Numbered from the stretch's first letter, positions 1-7,891 are shown. The stretch is 37,882 nucleotides of DNA from Methanobacteriota archaeon (GCA_016874675.1 VGTL01000021.1:1-37882), one strand, 5' to 3'. Made by a program: numbers and translations. Notes: generated from the letters alone by a model not told the origin.

Positions 1-2
1 AG

Positions 3-56
3 GCAAAAAGCAAGGTCTGGGCATATCGCATCATAAAGAGGTATGGAGAAGTGTGA
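3..56 (+). CDS. Possible 3' end of a gene entering from the left edge
   Basis: Frame 3 is open from the window edge to TGA at 54-56 and ends in a basic, aromatic-rich stretch, KVWAYRIIKRYGEV. Only 17 residues are visible, so no family can be assigned. It may be chance, or the C-terminus of a gene such as a transposase cut by the contig end. No other gene claims these bases. Confidence 0.2.
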   Translation, partial: AKSKVWAYRIIKRYGEV

Positions 57-105
57 GCCCTTTCCACGGATATCCTATTTACCCGGAAGATTATGCAACA
101 CAGCA

Positions 106-116
106 TTTTTAAATAT
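106..116 (+). promoter_or_regulatory. TATA box of the P-domain surface protein
   Basis: An AT-rich box (TTTTTAAATAT) lies 34-44 bases before the ATG at 150. It is downstream of the ATG at 93, so translation from 93 is unlikely and the start at 150 is favoured. Confidence 0.6.
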
Positions 117-149
117 CCCGGACCGGGTTGTGATGACGGGGTATGTCCC

Positions 150-3100
150 ATGAAACGGACCGGGAATAGGGTTATAGCCTTGGGCATGGCCGTCGCGATG
201 GCGGTCCTCTCGCTCGGCGTCCTCCCGCAGCCCTCGGCTGCGCTGACGCAGAGCTTCAGCAACCAAAACGACTACTATTACTCGAACGGCGGAGGGGGAA
301 CGAGCCGCTACGCCTACTCCCCCATCTATGTGAACGTCGGCCTCACGATCACCCGCATAGACGTGACCTGCACCGTGGTGGCCAACTGGAACGGCAACGA
401 CGCCTCGGACGTCGATGTCTTCGTCAGGCACCCCGACGGCACTGACCAGCAGCTCGTGTGGTACGGGACCAGCTACTCCGGGGCATCGATCTCCAACACT
501 TTCTACGACATCTTCCGCTTCAACGGCAAGCTCAGCACCGGCATGTGGTACCTCTGGGTGAGGGATGCACAGAACACGGGGAACTGGGCCACCACCGGAG
601 GGTACATCGACAGCTGGACGCTCATCATCCACTACCAGGAGCCCTCCGTCACGGTCACCGCCCCGGCCTCGGCCGGCGCCGTCCTCAAGGGCATCTACCG
701 GCTCGGCGCCACCGTGGTGGGGGCCGGAATCGAGCACATGCAGGTGAGCGTCGACGAGAGGTTCGTCTCCGATATGACTCTGTCCGGGAACAGCTACTAC
801 TACGACCTCAACACCGCCCGCTGGCCGGACGGGGAGCACGCCGTGGCCGTGACGGCCGTAGACTGGCAGGGCCGCACGGACACCAAATCGGTACCGGTCC
901 AGTTCGACAACGTCCTCCCGGCGATAGGCTTCGCGCAGCTGGTGGACAACTCCTTCGTGAGGGGGGTCCGCCAGCTCCTCGTCTCCGGCTCAAACGGCGA
1001 GCCGTCCATGACGGTGCGCATCACCATGAACGGCCCCTCCTCGGCCGTGGACGCGCAGATGCTCTCCCTGGGCTCCGACTACTTCGTTTGGAGCTGGGAC
1101 ACCACCGTCTTCCCCGACGGCACATATATGATCGGCGCGACCACGACCGACAGCGCGGGCAACACCGCCACGACAGGGCCCTACACGCTCACAATCGACA
1201 ACACGCCGCCGGCGCTTGCCGTTCCCGGGCCCGCCCCGGGCGTGTACGTCTCGGGCACCGTGACGCTCGACCTCTCGGGGACGGCGGACGCCAACGCCGA
1301 TTTCACCCAGTACAGAATCGACGGCGGCCCCTGGATGCCCCCGGCCCCCGCCTGGAACGAATCCTTCGCGATAGACACGACCGCCCTGGCCGACGGCCAG
1401 CACCGCCTCTTCGCCCGGGCCGTGGACCTGGCGGGCTGGTCCGCCGAGGCCTACGTGGACGTCGTGGTCAACAACGCCGACCCGGTCCTGGGGCTGGTCT
1501 CCCCCTCCGAGGGGGACCTTCTGGAGGGGCAGGCCACCGCCCGGGCCAGGGCCTCGGCCTTCCTCCCGGTGACCGGTGTCACCTTCGTTCTCGACGGCAC
1601 GGGCCGGCCCGGCGGTCTCTCGGGCCTGTCGGGCTTCTTCGAGATGCCCCTGGACACCACGCAGCTCTCCGACGGGCAGCACCTCCTGTCGGCCATCGCC
1701 ACGGACGCCTCCGGGAAGACGGTCGCCGCGACCGGAGCGAGCTTCTCGGTGGACAACCACCCGCCGGAGCTGGGCGTGCTCTCGCCGTCCGAGGGGGAGC
1801 GGGTCTTCGGGGAGGTCCAATTAGAGGTGGCCGCCTCCGACCTGTTCCTCGAGGGCGTCCGGTGGCGCCTGGACGGGGGCCCCTACCAGTGGATGACTCT
1901 CTCGGGCCAGAACCACACCGCCAGCCTCTCCACCGGCGGGCTGACCGAGGGGGCCCACCTGATCGGCCTCCTGGCGACCGACACGATCGGTCACCGGACA
2001 TCGGCGGAGGTAACGGTCAACGTCGACAACTCTGTCCCGTCCGTCGAGGTGGTCTCGCCGGCGGCCAACGTGTACCTCGAGGGCACCACGGTGTTCCGGG
2101 TGCGGGCATTCGACGAGCGGGGGCTGGCCGCGGTGGTGCTGCACATCTCCGGGCAGCCGAACCGGACCATCTCGCTCAACACGGTGACGGGATACTACGA
2201 GCTGGAGCTGGACACCCGGGGACTGAGTGAGGGCGTCCACAGCTGCTGGGCCGAGGCGACCGACCTTGCTGGCAGGTCCGTCGCCACCGAGCAGGTCTCA
2301 TTCCAGGTCGACAACGCGCCGCCCAAGCTGGAGATGAGGTACCCCGTGAACGGCCTGCTCGTAACCGGCCGGGACGGTAGCAAGAAGATCGACGCCAACC
2401 CCTCCGACACCTTCCTGTCGGACGTCCTCTACAACATCGACGGGGGCCTCTGGACCTCCCCGGCGGTGCCGTTCACCGACGGCCTTTCGGACGGGACCCA
2501 CCGACTGACGCTGCGCGCCTACGACATACCGGGCAGGTTCACGGAGGTCTCGGTGGAGTTCCGCTACGACGCCACGCCCCCGGCACTGGCCGTGGTCTCT
2601 CCCCAGAGCGAGCTTTGGACCCGGGGCGCGCTCAGGGTGGTGGTGTCGGCCTCGGACATGATGGGGATTGACAGCGTGACGGTGACTCCGGACGCCACCA
2701 CGGGCGCGGCCTTAAGGGCCATGGCGTTCAACCCGTCGAACGGCCTGTACGAGGCCGAGCTCGACACCTCCCGCTGGCAGGGGGGCGACCGCACGGTCGC
2801 CCTCTTGGTCTCGGCGACCGACGGGTCGGGCTACTCCGCCTCCGCCTCGCTGAGCGCGTTCGTCGACAACAGCGCGCCCGTGATAACGAGGCTCCTGCCC
2901 GGCGGGTCGTGGGAGGGCACCGTCGAGTTCAGGTTCAACGTCACCGACAGCTCGGCCCTCCGGACGGTGCTCTTCAGGCGCGACGGGGGCGAGTGGACGG
3001 AGATGACCTACCGCGAATCCCGGGGCGCCTACTCCACGCTCTGGAGGACCTCGCTCGCCGACAACGGCCAGCACATCTACGAGGTCCGGGCGGTGGACGG

Positions 3101-3452
3101 GCTGGGCAACGCGGCGACCGCAAGCTACACCGTGAGCATCGAGAACAAGGACTACGGCTGGCTGGTGTGGGTCGTTCTCGCCGTGCTCGTGCTTGCGATC
3201 CTGGGGTACATGTTCATCGCCCGGCGCCGAGGACCGCGCGCGGAGCCGGGGGACGCGCCCGGGCCGGAGCCTCCGGAGACGCCCGAGGCGAAACCGTCGC
3301 CGTCCGAGGCGGCCGGCCGCACCGGGGACCGGCAACCCGCGCGCGACTCCCCCTGGGAGCCGGACACCGCGCCGGACGCTCCCGGCCCGCCGGAGCGGGG
3401 CAGGCCAGACTCCGACGAGCTCGACAAACTCGTCAGGGACCTGGGGAAGTAG
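150..3452 (+). CDS. Secreted, membrane-anchored P-domain and Ig-like repeat protein
   Basis: Large surface protein of about 1100 residues. It begins with a signal peptide (basic MKRTGNR, hydrophobic core, cleavage near PSAA). Next comes a proprotein-convertase P-type beta domain at about residues 45-165, recognised by the VDVFVRHPDGT and GMWYLWVRDA stretches. About nine Ig-like units of roughly 95 residues follow, most opening with a VDNxxP motif. A single membrane helix at about 1002-1025 (LVWVVLAVLVLAILGYMF) and a basic stop-transfer lead into a Pro/Glu-rich tail of about 75 residues. The P and Ig-like domains should lie outside the cell and the tail inside. No catalytic domain is visible, so an adhesive or cell-envelope role is inferred. 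The ATG at 150 was chosen because the upstream ATG at 93 precedes the TATA box. Confidence 0.85.
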   Translation: MKRTGNRVIALGMAVAMAVLSLGVLPQPSAALTQSFSNQNDYYYSNGGGGTSRYAYSPIYVNVGLTITRIDVTCTVVANWNGNDASDVDVFVRHPDGTDQQLVWYGTSYSGASISNTFYDIFRFNGKLSTGMWYLWVRDAQNTGNWATTGGYIDSWTLIIHYQEPSVTVTAPASAGAVLKGIYRLGATVVGAGIEHMQVSVDERFVSDMTLSGNSYYYDLNTARWPDGEHAVAVTAVDWQGRTDTKSVPVQFDNVLPAIGFAQLVDNSFVRGVRQLLVSGSNGEPSMTVRITMNGPSSAVDAQMLSLGSDYFVWSWDTTVFPDGTYMIGATTTDSAGNTATTGPYTLTIDNTPPALAVPGPAPGVYVSGTVTLDLSGTADANADFTQYRIDGGPWMPPAPAWNESFAIDTTALADGQHRLFARAVDLAGWSAEAYVDVVVNNADPVLGLVSPSEGDLLEGQATARARASAFLPVTGVTFVLDGTGRPGGLSGLSGFFEMPLDTTQLSDGQHLLSAIATDASGKTVAATGASFSVDNHPPELGVLSPSEGERVFGEVQLEVAASDLFLEGVRWRLDGGPYQWMTLSGQNHTASLSTGGLTEGAHLIGLLATDTIGHRTSAEVTVNVDNSVPSVEVVSPAANVYLEGTTVFRVRAFDERGLAAVVLHISGQPNRTISLNTVTGYYELELDTRGLSEGVHSCWAEATDLAGRSVATEQVSFQVDNAPPKLEMRYPVNGLLVTGRDGSKKIDANPSDTFLSDVLYNIDGGLWTSPAVPFTDGLSDGTHRLTLRAYDIPGRFTEVSVEFRYDATPPALAVVSPQSELWTRGALRVVVSASDMMGIDSVTVTPDATTGAALRAMAFNPSNGLYEAELDTSRWQGGDRTVALLVSATDGSGYSASASLSAFVDNSAPVITRLLPGGSWEGTVEFRFNVTDSSALRTVLFRRDGGEWTEMTYRESRGAYSTLWRTSLADNGQHIYEVRAVDGLGNAATASYTVSIENKDYGWLVWVVLAVLVLAILGYMFIARRRGPRAEPGDAPGPEPPETPEAKPSPSEAAGRTGDRQPARDSPWEPDTAPDAPGPPERGRPDSDELDKLVRDLGK

Positions 3453-3462
3453 GGGAAGAAAC

Positions 3463-3587
3463 AGGGTGCAGGGAGCGGGGAGCAGGGAGCGGGGGGACGA
3501 CGAGGTCTCAGGGTGCAGAGCGGCGTCTGGCGCCCGTCCCTGAACCCTCGTCGTTTCCGGCACCCGGCACCCGGCACCCGGCACCCC
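3463..3587. repeat. Palindromic tandem-repeat tract 1
   Basis: Tract in the convergent gap between the surface protein and the tRNA thiolation gene. The left arm has G-rich units (GGGTGCAGGGAGCGGGGAGC type). The linker opens GGGGACGACGAGG and closes CCTCGTCG. The right arm is four units of CCGGCAC (period 7). The arms belong to different unit families, so pairing is partial except in the linker. Confidence 0.85.
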
Positions 3588-4623
3588 GTTTCAGCGCCCG
3601 GGCCAGCCGGCACGCCGCGCAGTGCCCCTCCGCCGAGGGCTCCCCGCAGCCGGGGCACCTTTCCAGCCTAGCCGGCGGGAACATCTCTTCGAGCGAGGGC
3701 CGCAGGGCGTCATGGGAGTTCAGGATGCAAAAGCGCGTGCCCGGGGAGGAATCCTCGAGCGACGCGACGAGCTCCCGGAAGCGGTTGCGCATCGCGTCGG
3801 CGGCGTAGGGGCAGACCGAGTGGTGCACGGGGTAGCCCATCAGGGTCGCGTAGAGGAAGGACTCCTTGTCCGTAACCTGCCTGAGGGGCTGGATGCGGCG
3901 CACTAGCCCCTCCCGGACCCGCTCGTGGGGCCCCAGGCGGGCCAGCCGCTCCACGTCCCCCCGGCAGATGTTCATCAGTATCGACTGGGCGGTGTCGTCC
4001 AGGTTGAGACCGGTCGCCAGAACATCCGCCCCCATCTCGCGGGCTGCCCGGTTCAGGCAGTGGCGGCGCAGCACGCCGCAGTAGGTGCACGGGGTGGCCG
4101 CGCCCCAGCACCGCCGGGTGGAGTCCATCGTCAGGTCGAAGGCCTCCCGGAAGGAGACCACCCGGTGCTCGATGCCCGTCTCCCTGCAGTGCCGGGCGAC
4201 GACCTTCAGGGCCGGGGGGCGGTAGCCGCGGATGCCCTCGTCCACGGTTATCGCCACAAGGCGGATGCCGCGGCGCGGCCCCAGGAGGTCGTGGAGGATG
4301 CGCAACGCGACCATGCTGTCCTTGCCTCCGGACACCGCCACGGCGACGGTCGCCCCGTCCGGGAGGCGGACCTGGCGGCGCAGCTCGCGGCTGACCTTGC
4401 GGCGCACGAAATCGACGAAGTGCTCCCGGCAGAGGTGGGCGCCGCTGTAACGGACGAACGTGACCGGGGTCTTCCCGCAAATGCTGCAGGGTGCCGGGTG
4501 CCGGGGGCCGGGGGCCGGGGGCCGGGGGCCGGGGGCCGGGTGCGGGGTGCCGGGTGCAGGGCGACGCTCCGTCCGTCGTCCCCCGCACCCTGCACCCTGC
4601 ACCATGCGCCCTGCATTCTTCAT
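3508..4623 (-). CDS. ncsA: tRNA 2-thiolation enzyme, TtuA/Ncs6 (TIGR00269) family
   Basis: ATP-dependent tRNA thiouridine synthase of the TtuA/NcsA/Ctu1 family, expected to adenylate and thiolate U34 or U54 of tRNA in the cytoplasm. Visible features in order: an N-terminal zinc knuckle (CSICG with a later CREHF), a PP-loop SGGKDS, the PCTYCGVLRR motif whose two cysteines belong to the family's Fe-S/catalytic set, NLDD, and a C-terminal zinc finger (CPGCG with CAAC). Both ends are odd. About 40 residues before CSICG are encoded by repeat tract 2, and about 25 residues after the last zinc finger by tract 1, so the native start and stop seem to have been overwritten. The ATG at 4623 is about 25 bases from a TATA-like box, which suggests a leaderless start. 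The family call is firm; the exact target uridine is not. Confidence 0.9.
   Translation of the reverse strand: MKNAGRMVQGAGCGGRRTERRPAPGTPHPAPGPRPPAPGPRHPAPCSICGKTPVTFVRYSGAHLCREHFVDFVRRKVSRELRRQVRLPDGATVAVAVSGGKDSMVALRILHDLLGPRRGIRLVAITVDEGIRGYRPPALKVVARHCRETGIEHRVVSFREAFDLTMDSTRRCWGAATPCTYCGVLRRHCLNRAAREMGADVLATGLNLDDTAQSILMNICRGDVERLARLGPHERVREGLVRRIQPLRQVTDKESFLYATLMGYPVHHSVCPYAADAMRNRFRELVASLEDSSPGTRFCILNSHDALRPSLEEMFPPARLERCPGCGEPSAEGHCAACRLARALKRGAGCRVPGAGNDEGSGTGARRRSAP
4488..4616. repeat. Palindromic tandem-repeat tract 2, inside the 5' end of ncsA
   Basis: The left arm is about ten units of GGGTGCC/GGGGGCC (period 7). The linker is GCGACGCTCCGTCCGTCGTC and the right arm has CACCCTG units. 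On the minus strand it is an open frame encoding the Pro/Ala/Gly-rich N-terminus of the thiolation enzyme. Confidence 0.85.
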
Positions 4624-4649
4624 TGCACCTGTCATCGGGCTGGGCCATT

Positions 4650-4658
4650 TTAAACCTG
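4650..4658. promoter_or_regulatory. Shared TATA-like box between ncsA and the PUA gene
   Basis: TTTTAAAC is the only AT-rich box in the divergent gap. It lies about 27 bases from the ncsA ATG (4623) and about 50 bases from the PUA gene ATG (4705), so it may serve both. Confidence 0.4.
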
Positions 4659-4704
4659 CCCCGGCCGGCAAACCTTCTTTACCGATGCGGGCGATGACGC
4701 CCTC

Positions 4705-5196
4705 ATGCTCGAGCTCCGCCACCGCCACCGGCTCAGGCGCAAGGAGATACGCAAGCTGGCCGACGACATAGAGGCGGCGCTGGGCGTCCGGACGTTCGAC
4801 GAGGGGGCGGCGGTCGACCTGGCCGACGCCCAGAGATTCGAGGTCGTGGTCTTCGACAACTCGGTGGTCGCGGTCGTCTTCGAGGGGAAGGCCTTCCTGA
4901 CCGTCCGGGGCCTCCTGCGCTGGCCGGCATCCCGGGCCCACGTCTCGATAGACGAGGGGGCGGTGAAGTACATCTGCAACGGCGCGGACGTGATGGGTCC
5001 GGGCATCACCGGGGCCGACCCGGCGATACGGGAAGGCGACCCGGTCTGGGTGCGCGACACGAGGCACCAAAAGCCCCTGGCCATCGGCAGGGCGCTGGCG
5101 GGCGGCGCGGCGCTCGCCTCCAAGGCGCCCGGAAAGGCCGTAAAGAACCTCCACTACATCGGCGACGAGCTGTGGAACCTGGGGGTGACGGACTGA
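4705..5196 (+). CDS. PUA-domain RNA-binding protein
   Basis: Protein of 163 residues resembling archaeal MCT-1/Tma20-like PUA proteins. The N-terminal half is a small alpha/beta domain starting with a basic stretch (RHRHRLRRKEIRK). The C-terminal half (about 78-160) is a PUA fold, with the typical ICNGADVMGPGI segment and a following REGDPVWV strand. PUA domains bind structured RNA; eukaryotic relatives act in translation re-initiation, but the archaeal target is unknown. The gene diverges from the tRNA thiolation gene, which fits an RNA-related neighbourhood. Its stop overlaps the likely GTG start of the next gene by 25 bases, which suggests co-transcription. Confidence 0.85.
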   Translation: MLELRHRHRLRRKEIRKLADDIEAALGVRTFDEGAAVDLADAQRFEVVVFDNSVVAVVFEGKAFLTVRGLLRWPASRAHVSIDEGAVKYICNGADVMGPGITGADPAIREGDPVWVRDTRHQKPLAIGRALAGGAALASKAPGKAVKNLHYIGDELWNLGVTD

Positions 5197-5786
5197 AGCG
5201 GCCGGGGGCCGGGGGCCGGGAGCCGGGGGCCGGGGGCCGGGACGGACGCGTCATTTCCCGGCACCCGGCACCCGGCACCCGGCACCCGGATTCTTCGCGC
5301 AGGCTGCGCGTCTACTGCGCCGGCCCCATGCGCGCCGGGGGCGCCTTCGTGGACCGGTTCCACGAGATGGTCCGGATGGTCGAGGAGCTGGGCGCCGACG
5401 CCCTCAGCGAGCTCTCCACCACGGTGGAGTGGGGCGCCGGGCTGGAGGGCCTCACCGCCGGAGCGGACGGCCGGACGATGGTCTCGAGGGCGGGCCCCGG
5501 CATCGGGGACGGCTACATCTACGGGAGGGACATGGAGTGGATCGCCCTGGCCGACGCGCTCGTGGCGGAGGTCTCCGGCCCGAGCCTGGGCGTGGGCTAC
5601 GAGATCTCGTACGCCCTCCACTCGCGCAGGATGCCCGTGCTTTGCCTGGTCCACGAGGGCGCCGGGAGCCTGTCGGCGATGATCGCGGGCAACCCCTCGC
5701 CGCTCCTGAGGCTCGAGCGCTACGGCGACTCCGCCGGGATGCGAAATGCGATCGGGCGGTTCCTGAAGGATTGCACAGGACCATAA
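5172..5786 (+). CDS. DNPH1/RCL-like 2'-deoxynucleoside 5'-phosphate N-hydrolase
   Basis: Member of the nucleoside 2-deoxyribosyltransferase superfamily, closest by eye to DNPH1. The core begins with the strand VYCAGPMR. It continues with a long helix, a YIYGRDMEW segment and the diagnostic ADALVAEVSGPSLGVGYE, which carries the family's catalytic glutamate. Such enzymes split deoxynucleoside monophosphates into base and deoxyribose 5-phosphate, so this may clean the nucleotide pool. The start is problematic: the only in-frame start before the core is the GTG at 5172, inside the upstream gene, and residues 10-40 come from repeat tract 3. The next ATG (5328) would delete the first strand. Family call good, start uncertain. 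Confidence 0.75.
   Translation: MEPGGDGLKRPGAGGREPGAGGRDGRVISRHPAPGTRHPDSSRRLRVYCAGPMRAGGAFVDRFHEMVRMVEELGADALSELSTTVEWGAGLEGLTAGADGRTMVSRAGPGIGDGYIYGRDMEWIALADALVAEVSGPSLGVGYEISYALHSRRMPVLCLVHEGAGSLSAMIAGNPSPLLRLERYGDSAGMRNAIGRFLKDCTGP
5199..5289. repeat. Palindromic tandem-repeat tract 3
   Basis: The left arm is GGGGGCC units (5200-5240). The linker is GGGACGGACGCGTCATTTCC and the right arm is four CCGGCAC units (5258-5289), all period 7. It sits between the PUA gene stop and the first conserved residue of the hydrolase, and is read as protein in that frame. Confidence 0.85.
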
Positions 5787-5793
5787 TATATTA
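5783..5793 (+). promoter_or_regulatory. TATA box of the first KaiC-like gene
   Basis: ATAATATATTA overlaps the stop of the upstream gene. The predicted transcript start near 5815 supports translation from ATG 5829 rather than from an earlier in-frame start at 5796. Confidence 0.6.
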
Positions 5794-5828
5794 AGGTGGG
5801 AAGTTGTTATTGCCACCGGGTTGACCTG

Positions 5829-6533
5829 ATGGCCGAAGAGAGGGTCCCGACCTTCATCAAGGGCTTCGACGAGCACCTGGAGGGGGGCATCCTCCCCGGT
5901 TGCGTGGTGCTCATAATGGGCGAGCCGGGGACGATGAAATCGTCGCTCGCGTACTCCATACTCCACCACAACGCCAAGCAGGGCAAGAACGGCCTCTTCG
6001 TGTCCCTGGAGCAGGGCCGCAAGTCGGTCATCACCCAGATGGCCAGCCTGGGCATGGTGTACGACGAGGTGGACGCCAACCTGAGCGTACTGGACCTTGC
6101 CATCCTGCGCAAGAAGATGAAGCTGGGCAAGAAGAGCTGGATGGAGGTCTTCAAGATGTACGCGGTCAACCTCAAAAAGAGCATGAACTACGACCTTCTG
6201 GTCATCGACTCCCTCACGGTCCTCGAGCTCCTGTCGGCCTTCCGGGAGCCCCGCATAGAGCTCTTCGAGTTCTTCGAGTGGCTCCGGGACATGAACGTGA
6301 CGACCATCATGCCGACGGAAATGACAGCCAAGGGCGACGTGCTCACGCCCTACGGCGAGGACTACCTCGCCGACGGCATCATCCACCTGAAGATGGAGAG
6401 GGTGGGCGACGTCAACATCCAGCGCCGCATAAGGATGGTGAAGCTCCGGGCGACCAAGCACACCCCGAACTTCTTCTCCCTGCTGCAGCAGGACGGGTTC
6501 TTCGCCGTGACGAAGGTGATTTCCGAAGAGTAG
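5829..6533 (+). CDS. KaiC-like RecA-superfamily ATPase
   Basis: Single-domain KaiC/RadA-type ATPase of 234 residues. It starts with the family's F-x-K-G-F-D-E-x-L-x-G-G-I entry. Walker A is GEPGTMKSS at about residues 32-40. Two KaiC-type strands follow (GLFVSLEQ), then Walker B DLLVIDSLTVLEL and a late ATKHTP segment where KaiC family members carry substrate-contacting residues. Archaeal KaiC-like single-domain proteins are widespread and usually of unknown role; signalling or assembly control is only inference. Its own TATA box precedes the gene. A second KaiC-like gene lies 0.5 kb downstream on the other strand, separated by a dCMP deaminase. Confidence 0.85.
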   Translation: MAEERVPTFIKGFDEHLEGGILPGCVVLIMGEPGTMKSSLAYSILHHNAKQGKNGLFVSLEQGRKSVITQMASLGMVYDEVDANLSVLDLAILRKKMKLGKKSWMEVFKMYAVNLKKSMNYDLLVIDSLTVLELLSAFREPRIELFEFFEWLRDMNVTTIMPTEMTAKGDVLTPYGEDYLADGIIHLKMERVGDVNIQRRIRMVKLRATKHTPNFFSLLQQDGFFAVTKVISEE

Positions 6534-6542
6534 GGCGCGCGC

Positions 6543-6580
6543 CTCAAGCCTTGCGCCCTGCGCCTTGCGCCCTGCGCCTT
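6543..6580. repeat. Repeat tract 4 (single arm)
   Basis: Units of CCTTGCG/CCCTGCG (period 7) between the convergent KaiC-like and dCMP deaminase genes, ending directly at the deaminase stop codon. Only the C-rich arm is present; there is no linker or G-rich partner. Confidence 0.75.
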
Positions 6581-7023
6581 CACCTGAGCCTCTTCACCCT
6601 CACATCGCAGTCGCGGAGCGTCCGAAGGCCCATCCTCTCGGGGTAGTCGACCGAGTAGACCACCCGGAGGATGCCGGCGTTGGCTATCATCTTGGCGCAG
6701 GTGTTGCAGGGGTTGAAGAGGGTGTACATCGTCGAGCCGCGGGAGCGCGTGCCCGCCTGGATGAGCGCGTTCTGCTCGGAGTGCACGGCGGTGCATATCT
6801 CGGCGCGCTCGCCGCTGGGTATCCCCAGCTTCTCGCGCACGCAGCCGATCTTCTCGCAATGTTCCATGCCGCGGGGGTTGCCGTTGTAGCCGGTGGCGAC
6901 TATCTCGTGGTGGTCGTTGACGATGACCGTGCCCACCTGGCGCCCCTTGCGGATGCAGGTGCTGCGCAGGGCGACGTCGCGGGCTATGTTCATGAAGTAG
7001 CGGTCCCAGTCTATCCTCGGCAT
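6580..7023 (-). CDS. dCMP deaminase family protein
   Basis: Zinc-dependent cytidine/deoxycytidylate deaminase of 147 residues, the usual length for archaeal and bacterial dCMP deaminases (ComEB-like). The zinc and catalytic motif HSEQ is followed by PCNTC, giving the expected His/Glu...Cys-x2-Cys set. A second Cys/His cluster (HCEKIGC) resembles the extra zinc site of dCMP deaminases. It should convert dCMP to dUMP, feeding dTMP synthesis. The start ATG 7023 lies 8 bases after the stop of the KaiC-like gene 7032-7817 on the same strand, so the two are probably one transcript. Confidence 0.9.
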   Translation of the reverse strand: MPRIDWDRYFMNIARDVALRSTCIRKGRQVGTVIVNDHHEIVATGYNGNPRGMEHCEKIGCVREKLGIPSGERAEICTAVHSEQNALIQAGTRSRGSTMYTLFNPCNTCAKMIANAGILRVVYSVDYPERMGLRTLRDCDVRVKRLR

Positions 7024-7031
7024 CCCATCCC

Positions 7032-7817
7032 TCAGGCCGGGCCGCCGGTGCTGGAGCGCAAAAGCGGCACGATGATGATGCCGTAGGGCGTGAGGTCGAT
7101 GACGTACCTGGAGCGCGAGTGGGGCGTCCCCCGCATCTTGACGACGTGCAGGGTGCGGAGCAGGTAGCCCCTCTGCTCGACGTTGCCCAAAACGACTATC
7201 CCGTCGGCCACGGCCTCCTCCACGCCGAAGGAGGAGTAGCGCTTCTCGTCGGGGGCTATCTCCGACACGAGAAGCGTGGTCGCGCCCGCCTCGGTCAGGC
7301 GGCGGCACAGTTTCGACATGAAGTCGCGAATGAGCTCGCGGGTCCTGAGGTGGAGCAGCACGCCGGTCACCGAATCGATGACGACCCGCTTGGCCCCGGC
7401 CTGCTTCACGGCGTCCGTCACCGCGCCGATCAGGCCCGGCACGTCCGAGTGGGAGTACTCCACCTTGTCCAGCTGGAGCTTCTCCAGCACCGCGTGCAGG
7501 TCGACGAACGAGAGCTTCTTCTCGTCGACCAGCTTGCCGTCGAAGAACTCGTACCCGGAGAGGTTGTCGAGCACCTTCTGGGACTGCTCGGTGACCGCAA
7601 GGTACAGCCCCGGCTCGCCGGCGGAGGCGCCGGACGCCAGGAACTCCGCGGCGAGGGTGGTCTTTCCGGTGCCGCAGGCCCCGGTCAGGAGGACGTTGTT
7701 GCCCACGGGAATCCCACCGTTGAGGACCTTGTCCAATCCCTCGATTCCGGTGCGGCACCTGGGGCCGCGGCCCGCCTGGGGCGCTTCCGCCCTCTCGTCC
7801 TTGGCCCTGGGCGACAT
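7032..7817 (-). CDS. KaiC-like RecA-superfamily ATPase
   Basis: About 261 residues with the KaiC entry GIEGLDKVLNGGIPVGNNVLL, Walker A GACGTGKTT at about residues 45-53, the LYLAVTEQS strand, and Walker B RVVIDSVTGVLLHLR. The middle part (PGLIGAVTDAVK) and the end (VVKMRGTPHSRS, then a strand-rich tail) are typical of KaiC-type domains. It is distinct from the KaiC-like gene at 5829. The start ATG 7817 is about 28 bases from the TATA box at 7841-7851, nearly leaderless; a GTG at 7826 is the alternative. It is likely co-transcribed with the dCMP deaminase. Function unknown beyond ATP-dependent assembly or signalling. Confidence 0.85.
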   Translation of the reverse strand: MSPRAKDERAEAPQAGRGPRCRTGIEGLDKVLNGGIPVGNNVLLTGACGTGKTTLAAEFLASGASAGEPGLYLAVTEQSQKVLDNLSGYEFFDGKLVDEKKLSFVDLHAVLEKLQLDKVEYSHSDVPGLIGAVTDAVKQAGAKRVVIDSVTGVLLHLRTRELIRDFMSKLCRRLTEAGATTLLVSEIAPDEKRYSSFGVEEAVADGIVVLGNVEQRGYLLRTLHVVKMRGTPHSRSRYVIDLTPYGIIIVPLLRSSTGGPA

Positions 7818-7840
7818 ACGTCCCACGAATGCCGCTGTGC

Positions 7841-7851
7841 TTTTAAATATT
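7841..7851. promoter_or_regulatory. Shared divergent TATA box
   Basis: TTTTAAATATT reads as a TATA box on both strands. It lies about 28 bases from the KaiC-like start (minus, 7817) and about 45 bases from GTG 7892 of the peptidase (plus). The peptidase ATG at 7859 is only 8 bases away, so it would probably lie upstream of the transcript start. Confidence 0.55.
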
Positions 7852-7891
7852 TTCCCTCATGTTTAATTGTCCGCACCGCCTGACGCCACCG

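Noticed and set aside
93-149. N-terminal extension of the first surface protein from ATG 93
   Set aside because: The extension precedes a TATA box at 106-116 and lacks signal-peptide features; ATG 150 gives a standard signal peptide.
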